A stretch of DNA of 10,028 bases, from assembly GCA_947460915.1 (NCBI GenBank), contig CANHKJ010000098.1, forward strand, positions 1 through 10,028, read 5' to 3'. Shown in pieces: positions 6,320 to 10,028 of the stretch. A model generated the notes under the pieces. The model was given only the letters and a program-made list of their open reading frames with translations, was not told the DNA's origin and searched no databases. This DNA is from Verrucomicrobiia bacterium. Lineage in GTDB: Bacteria; Verrucomicrobiota; Verrucomicrobiia; Verrucomicrobiales; Akkermansiaceae. A program made the position numbers and the translations under genes. Numbering within the stretch: position 1 is the stretch's first letter; the number at the start of each line of letters is the position of its first letter.

Positions 6320-8755
6320 ATGATGCCCATCATTCCAACACTTGCCGCCTTACCCGCTTGGGTGGAAAATTTCACCGCACAGCCTAGCAATCTGTTCTTC
6401 TTCGGATTGGCGCTGCTCGTGCTCTTTGGTTGGTATTTCGCCACAGAAAGTGAGCGCCGCAAGCGCAACATCGGCACCATCCTGCTCTTGCTCATTGCCC
6501 TGCTCTGCGCCGTTGCATTGACTCCACTCCACAAGAAGCTTAAAGGTGCCATCGACATCATCGGTGGATCCTCCTTCACGATGCAGGTGCAGCAACGCGA
6601 GGACGAAGAAGGGAACAAAGTCGCCGTCACCGAGCTCGATACCGACAATGCGATGAATATCATCGAGACACGTCTCAGCAATTCTGGCGTGGCCGAGCCT
6701 GTTCTCTTCCGCCAAGGCATTGATCGTTTCGTGGTGCAAATGCCAGGTATGAAGCCTGAGGACGCTGACAGCATTCGTAAAAAACTGCAGGAGGCTGCCA
6801 AGCTTGAACTGCGCGAAGTTCATCCCAATTCGGACACACTCGCGGAGCAAGTCGCCAAAGGTGACCACATCGAGCCCGGCTACAAAGCATTTCCTTACAG
6901 CTACAAAATTGCTGAGGGAACTCCCGAGGAGCAAGAGATCGAATCGCACATCTTGTTGAATCGCCGTCCTGCCGTAGAAGGTAGTGACATCGTCGCGGCA
7001 TTCCCCAGCGTCATGGGTGGAGGTCGCGTAGGCATCACACTCAATGGTGAAGGCGAAGACAAAATGATCGCCCTCACCCAGCCAATGACTCCTCGCCGCG
7101 ACCGCATCGCTATCGTACTCGATGGCAAATGCATCAGCGCTCCCGTGGTCAATCAAGTGCCGCTGGGCAAACAATTCGAAATCACCGGTCTCGATGGCCC
7201 GAACGAAGCCGTTGACCTTGCCAAGAACTTGATGAACCCCATCAACAACCCACTCAAAATCGACGAAGAGCGCACTGTTTCCCCCACCTACGGTGCATCC
7301 GTCGTGAAACAGGGCATCATGTCGGGCATTGTTGGCCTCGCCGCTACCTTCCTTTTCATTCTCATCTACTACCGCATCGCTGGTGTCGTCGCTTTGATCG
7401 GACTAGTCGTCAATACCGTCATGCTCTTCGGCATCATGGCGATGTTTGGCTTTAGCTTCTCTCTCGCTGGTATCGCGGGTATCGTTCTCACCGTCGGTAT
7501 GGCGGTTGACGCGAACGTGCTGATCTACGAACGTCTGCGCGAGGAAATGGCCGCAGGTAAGTCCGTGAAAAACGCTCTTGCTCTCGCCTACGAAAAGGCA
7601 TTTTCCTCGATTTTCGATTCGAACTTCACCTCTCTGATCACCGCGCTCGTATTGTTCTGGCGTGCCAGTGGCACCGTGAAAGGATTTGCCATTACCCTGA
7701 CCATCGGCATTGTTGCCTCGATGTTCTCCGCCATCCTCGTCACCCGTGTGTTTTTCCGCTGGGGTCTGGATTTCAACCTCATCAAAAACTTCCGCTTCCT
7801 CAATCTAATCAAAGGTGCGCAATATGACTTCCTTGGCAAGCGCGGACTCTGCGCCATCATTTCCTTTGCTCTGGTTATCGCATCACTCGGTGTGTATGTC
7901 GTGAAAAAAGACAAAGCGCTGGGCATCGACTTCACTGGTGGCAGCATCATCACCTACACCGTCGGCGAAAATCAGGCGCTACCCATCAATGATGTCGCCC
8001 AGCATCTCAAAACTCTGACATTGGCGAAAGACGCCATTCCACAGGAGGAAAACAACATCGTCACGGGACGGCTCGTGACCGTCCGCTGCGATGCGAACGA
8101 CGCCGATTCCATCATCAGCTCGTTGGAGTCGAAGTTCACTGAGATCAAAACCCTCAACCTCGCCCCTAGCCGTGAAAACGTATCAGCCGTGCTCGGCAAA
8201 GAGTTCCTGCAAGATTCTTCCATCGCGCTGCTCATGGGCATGGGATTGATCTTCGTTTACGTAAGCCTGCGCTACCGCATGTCCTTCGCTGTGGGTGCGA
8301 TCATCGCTCTTTTTCACGACGTGATCATCAGCTGCGGAGTCATCGCAATTACGGGCAATCAACTCTCGCTGATCCACGTGGCTGCGATTTTAACCATCGC
8401 TGGTTACTCGATCAACGACACCGTCATTATCTTCGACCGGATTCGTGAGAACCTGCGCTTCAGCAATGGCACTCTCAAGGAGATCATGAACGAGGCGATC
8501 AATGCAACTCTGTCTCGCACGATTCTTACCTCGGGCGCCACATTGTTTACCGTCGTCGCACTCTACGTTTTCGGTGGTCAAGCTATGCGCGACTTCTCGC
8601 TCATGATTCTCATCGGTATCATCGTCGGAACCTACTCCTCGATCTTCGTCGCCTCGGCACTCGTTCTGTGGTGGGCCAAGGTCACCAATGCTGACTACCG
8701 TGAAGCAGATGAAGTTCCTGAGGATGAGGCTGGCAAAGTCGAGGTTGTAGGCTAA
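6320..8755 (+). CDS. secDF: Fused SecDF protein-export membrane protein
   Basis: An RND-family membrane protein that uses the proton gradient to pull secreted proteins through SecYEG. The 811 residues join SecD and SecF in one chain. In the SecD half, the periplasmic P1 region (about 70-325) contains IDIIGGSSFTMQV (78-90) and LDGKCISAPVV (267-277). The membrane part carries GIAGIVLTVGMAVDANVLIYER (384 onward), with the proton-relay Asp at D397, and FDSNFTSLITALVLF (432-446). The SecF half has GIDFTGGS at 535-542, VGYSINDTV-type AGYSINDTVIIFDRIREN at 694-711 with D700, and TLSRTILTS at 730-738. Two hydrophobic segments (about 25-41 and 52-68) precede P1 where SecD normally has one, separated by the basic SERRKRN. 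The tail is acidic. ATG 6320 or 6323 may be used. The 73-base gap after yajC is purine-poor, with no clear promoter or ribosome-binding site. Confidence 0.97.
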   Translation: MMPIIPTLAALPAWVENFTAQPSNLFFFGLALLVLFGWYFATESERRKRNIGTILLLLIALLCAVALTPLHKKLKGAIDIIGGSSFTMQVQQREDEEGNKVAVTELDTDNAMNIIETRLSNSGVAEPVLFRQGIDRFVVQMPGMKPEDADSIRKKLQEAAKLELREVHPNSDTLAEQVAKGDHIEPGYKAFPYSYKIAEGTPEEQEIESHILLNRRPAVEGSDIVAAFPSVMGGGRVGITLNGEGEDKMIALTQPMTPRRDRIAIVLDGKCISAPVVNQVPLGKQFEITGLDGPNEAVDLAKNLMNPINNPLKIDEERTVSPTYGASVVKQGIMSGIVGLAATFLFILIYYRIAGVVALIGLVVNTVMLFGIMAMFGFSFSLAGIAGIVLTVGMAVDANVLIYERLREEMAAGKSVKNALALAYEKAFSSIFDSNFTSLITALVLFWRASGTVKGFAITLTIGIVASMFSAILVTRVFFRWGLDFNLIKNFRFLNLIKGAQYDFLGKRGLCAIISFALVIASLGVYVVKKDKALGIDFTGGSIITYTVGENQALPINDVAQHLKTLTLAKDAIPQEENNIVTGRLVTVRCDANDADSIISSLESKFTEIKTLNLAPSRENVSAVLGKEFLQDSSIALLMGMGLIFVYVSLRYRMSFAVGAIIALFHDVIISCGVIAITGNQLSLIHVAAILTIAGYSINDTVIIFDRIRENLRFSNGTLKEIMNEAINATLSRTILTSGATLFTVVALYVFGGQAMRDFSLMILIGIIVGTYSSIFVASALVLWWAKVTNADYREADEVPEDEAGKVEVVG

Positions 8756-8782
8756 CAACACACACCATCGAAACCTTTCACC

Positions 8783-8817
8783 AACGCGGGTCTGTTCATT
8801 CAGGCCCGCGTTTTTTT
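8783..8817 (+). terminator. Rho-independent terminator after secDF
   Basis: aacgcgggtctg (8783-8794) pairs with caggcccgcgtt (8801-8812) over 12 pairs, one of them a U-G wobble, around the loop ttcatt. Seven T follow (8811-8817). It lies 27 bases after the secDF stop and ends the + strand cluster. Read on the other strand, no T run follows the stem, so it should not work as a strong terminator for the convergent helicase gene. Confidence 0.93.
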
Positions 8818-8831
8818 CGGGCTGCTGTTTT

Positions 8832-10028
8832 TCACTTATCCAATGGAGCGAGCAAGTGATTCAGCGTGGCGTGATCCAGTCTTGCGGTGCGATCTGCCTG
8901 ATTGAGCAGAGCATTGGCTAGCTCAGCTTTTTCTTGCTGTAATAAATGAATCCGTTGCTCGACCGTGCTCTCGCAAAGCAGCTTATGCACAAAAACAGGT
9001 TTGTCTTGGCCAATGCGGTAAGCGCGGTCAGTAGCTTGCGCCTCGGCTGCAGGATTCCACCAGGGATCGTAGTGAATGACGGTATCCGCCGCCGTGAGAT
9101 TCAGCCCCGTACCACCCGCTTTGAGCGATATGAGAAATAGCGGGATCTTTCCGGTCTGAAATTGCTCCACGAGTTCGCCCCGATTTTTGCTACTGCCGGT
9201 GAGGATCAAATAAGGGATTTTTTTCTGCTGCAAGTGCTTTTCGATAATCGCCAGCATGCTCGTGAACTGCGAGAACAACAAAATGCGTCGACCTTCTTCG
9301 AGCAAGGTGGCGAGCAGTTCTGTGAGAAAATCAAGCTTGGCCGAGGCGGTGATTTTATTCGAAAACTCATCGGGCAAAAGTGATGGATGACAGCAGAGTT
9401 GGCGCAGCTTGAGTAAGGCATCGAGAAACAAGATTTGCGACTGCTCGATGCCGCGTGAGGCAATGGCGTCGCGCACGCGCTTGTCCATCGTCGCGCGGAT
9501 GGTTTCGTAGAGATCTTTTTGTGGCGTATGCAGTTCGATGAAATGCACCAACGTTGTTTTGGGCGGGAGTTCTTTGGCGACTTGGTCTTTGGTGCGACGC
9601 AAGATGAGCGGTGCCATGCGACGCTTGAGAGCATCGAATTTCACTTCATCGCCTTGTTTTTCGATGCACTTGCGGAAATTCGCATTGAAGGATTTTTCGC
9701 TGCCGAGAAATCCAGGCATAAGAAAACGCATCAGGCTCCAGAGCTCACCGAGATGATTTTCCACGGGTGTTCCTGACAAGCACAAGCGATGCCGCGCTTG
9801 GAGCTTACAGGCCGCCTGAGCCACCTGGGCGCGGGGATTTTTGATGTATTGTGCCTCATCGAGAATGACGAGGTGAAATGGTTGCTTAGCGAGCTTTTCG
9901 GCATCGCGCTGGAGAATGGCAAAGGATGTCAGCACCACATCCGCATGCGGGATGCTCGGAAAATACTTCGTTCGATCCGCGCCCGTCAGAACGAGAATGC
10001 GCAGCGATGGCGCAAATTTGAGCGCTTC
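8832..10028 (-). CDS. SNF2-family (SWI/SNF-like) DNA-dependent ATPase/helicase, C-terminal part
   Basis: An ATP-driven double-stranded-DNA translocase that typically remodels protein-nucleic acid complexes; the bacterial members of this size class have no agreed specific role. The frame is open to the right window edge: 30 further codons reading EALKFAPSLRILVLTGADRT... precede the GTG at 9938, so that GTG is internal and the N terminus with helicase motif I is outside. About 398 residues are visible. In order they carry motif II ILDEAQYIKNP (near 9860-9830), motif III LSGTPVENHLGELWSLM, and a joining region with LILRRTKDQVAKELPPK. The second RecA lobe follows: RILLFSQFTSML, LISLKAGGTGLNLTAAD (motif V), DPWWNPAAEAQATDRAYRIGQ (motif VI, with the arginine fingers) and the closing VEQRIHLLQQEKAELANALL. 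It converges on secDF, 14 bases from that gene's terminator tract, and is an independent unit. The visible catalytic motifs look intact. Confidence 0.95.
   Translation of the reverse strand, partial: EALKFAPSLRILVLTGADRTKYFPSIPHADVVLTSFAILQRDAEKLAKQPFHLVILDEAQYIKNPRAQVAQAACKLQARHRLCLSGTPVENHLGELWSLMRFLMPGFLGSEKSFNANFRKCIEKQGDEVKFDALKRRMAPLILRRTKDQVAKELPPKTTLVHFIELHTPQKDLYETIRATMDKRVRDAIASRGIEQSQILFLDALLKLRQLCCHPSLLPDEFSNKITASAKLDFLTELLATLLEEGRRILLFSQFTSMLAIIEKHLQQKKIPYLILTGSSKNRGELVEQFQTGKIPLFLISLKAGGTGLNLTAADTVIHYDPWWNPAAEAQATDRAYRIGQDKPVFVHKLLCESTVEQRIHLLQQEKAELANALLNQADRTARLDHATLNHLLAPLDK

Noticed and set aside
5992..7174. Long open frames of about 270 codons on the - strand opposite yajC and secDF
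   Set aside because: They are antisense to strongly conserved genes, their products match no family I know, and no start context supports them.
9936..9938. GTG 9938 as start of the SNF2 gene
   Set aside because: The frame is open to the window edge, the upstream residues continue the expected domain, and helicase motif I must lie further upstream.
1..10028. Mobile element, CRISPR array, toxin-antitoxin, defence or biosynthetic system
   Set aside because: No transposase, integrase, spaced repeat array or accessory-gene signature appears on either strand. The SNF2 gene alone is not enough to call a defence system, because no partner gene is visible.

Overview
The window is mostly a compact housekeeping gene cluster from a Gram-negative bacterium. 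I infer an outer membrane from the TonB-dependent receptor at the left edge. A single-chain SecDF directly preceded by yajC, the order comF-accD-folC-tgt-yajC-secDF, and translation starts without Shine-Dalgarno motifs together suggest Verrucomicrobiota or a neighbouring PVC/FCB lineage. That assignment is an inference from general knowledge; no marker here settles it.

Layout. Positions 1-1391 hold the C-terminal part of a BtuB-like TonB-dependent receptor on the + strand, cut by the left edge. Positions 1392-1547 are intergenic, with short direct and inverted repeats and a strong intrinsic terminator (1482-1522). Positions 1548-8755 are a seven-gene + strand block: a 62-aa putative small membrane protein, comF, accD, folC, tgt, yajC and secDF. 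Two junctions are ATGA stop/start overlaps, and the other gaps are 46-126 bases, so the block looks like one transcription unit or a few nested ones. A second strong intrinsic terminator (8783-8817) closes it. From 8832 to the right edge, on the - strand and converging on secDF, lies the C-terminal part of an SNF2-family helicase/ATPase, cut by the right edge.

How the genes relate. accD supplies the carboxyltransferase beta subunit for malonyl-CoA synthesis. folC makes folate and its polyglutamates. tgt carries out the base exchange of queuosine tRNA modification. yajC and secDF form the accessory part of the Sec translocon. comF is a phosphoribosyltransferase-fold protein named for DNA-uptake competence. 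They share no single pathway; their link is probably co-transcription. The tgt-yajC-secDF order is a widely conserved neighbourhood.

I found no mobile element, CRISPR array, tRNA, rRNA, phage gene or recognisable defence system, and I do not think the window holds an undescribed multi-gene system. The points most worth a second look are a Tgt lacking the usual CxCxxC zinc motif, a tgt leader with mutually exclusive hairpins, a small membrane-protein reading frame coupled to comF, and the absence of Shine-Dalgarno motifs at all six well-supported starts.
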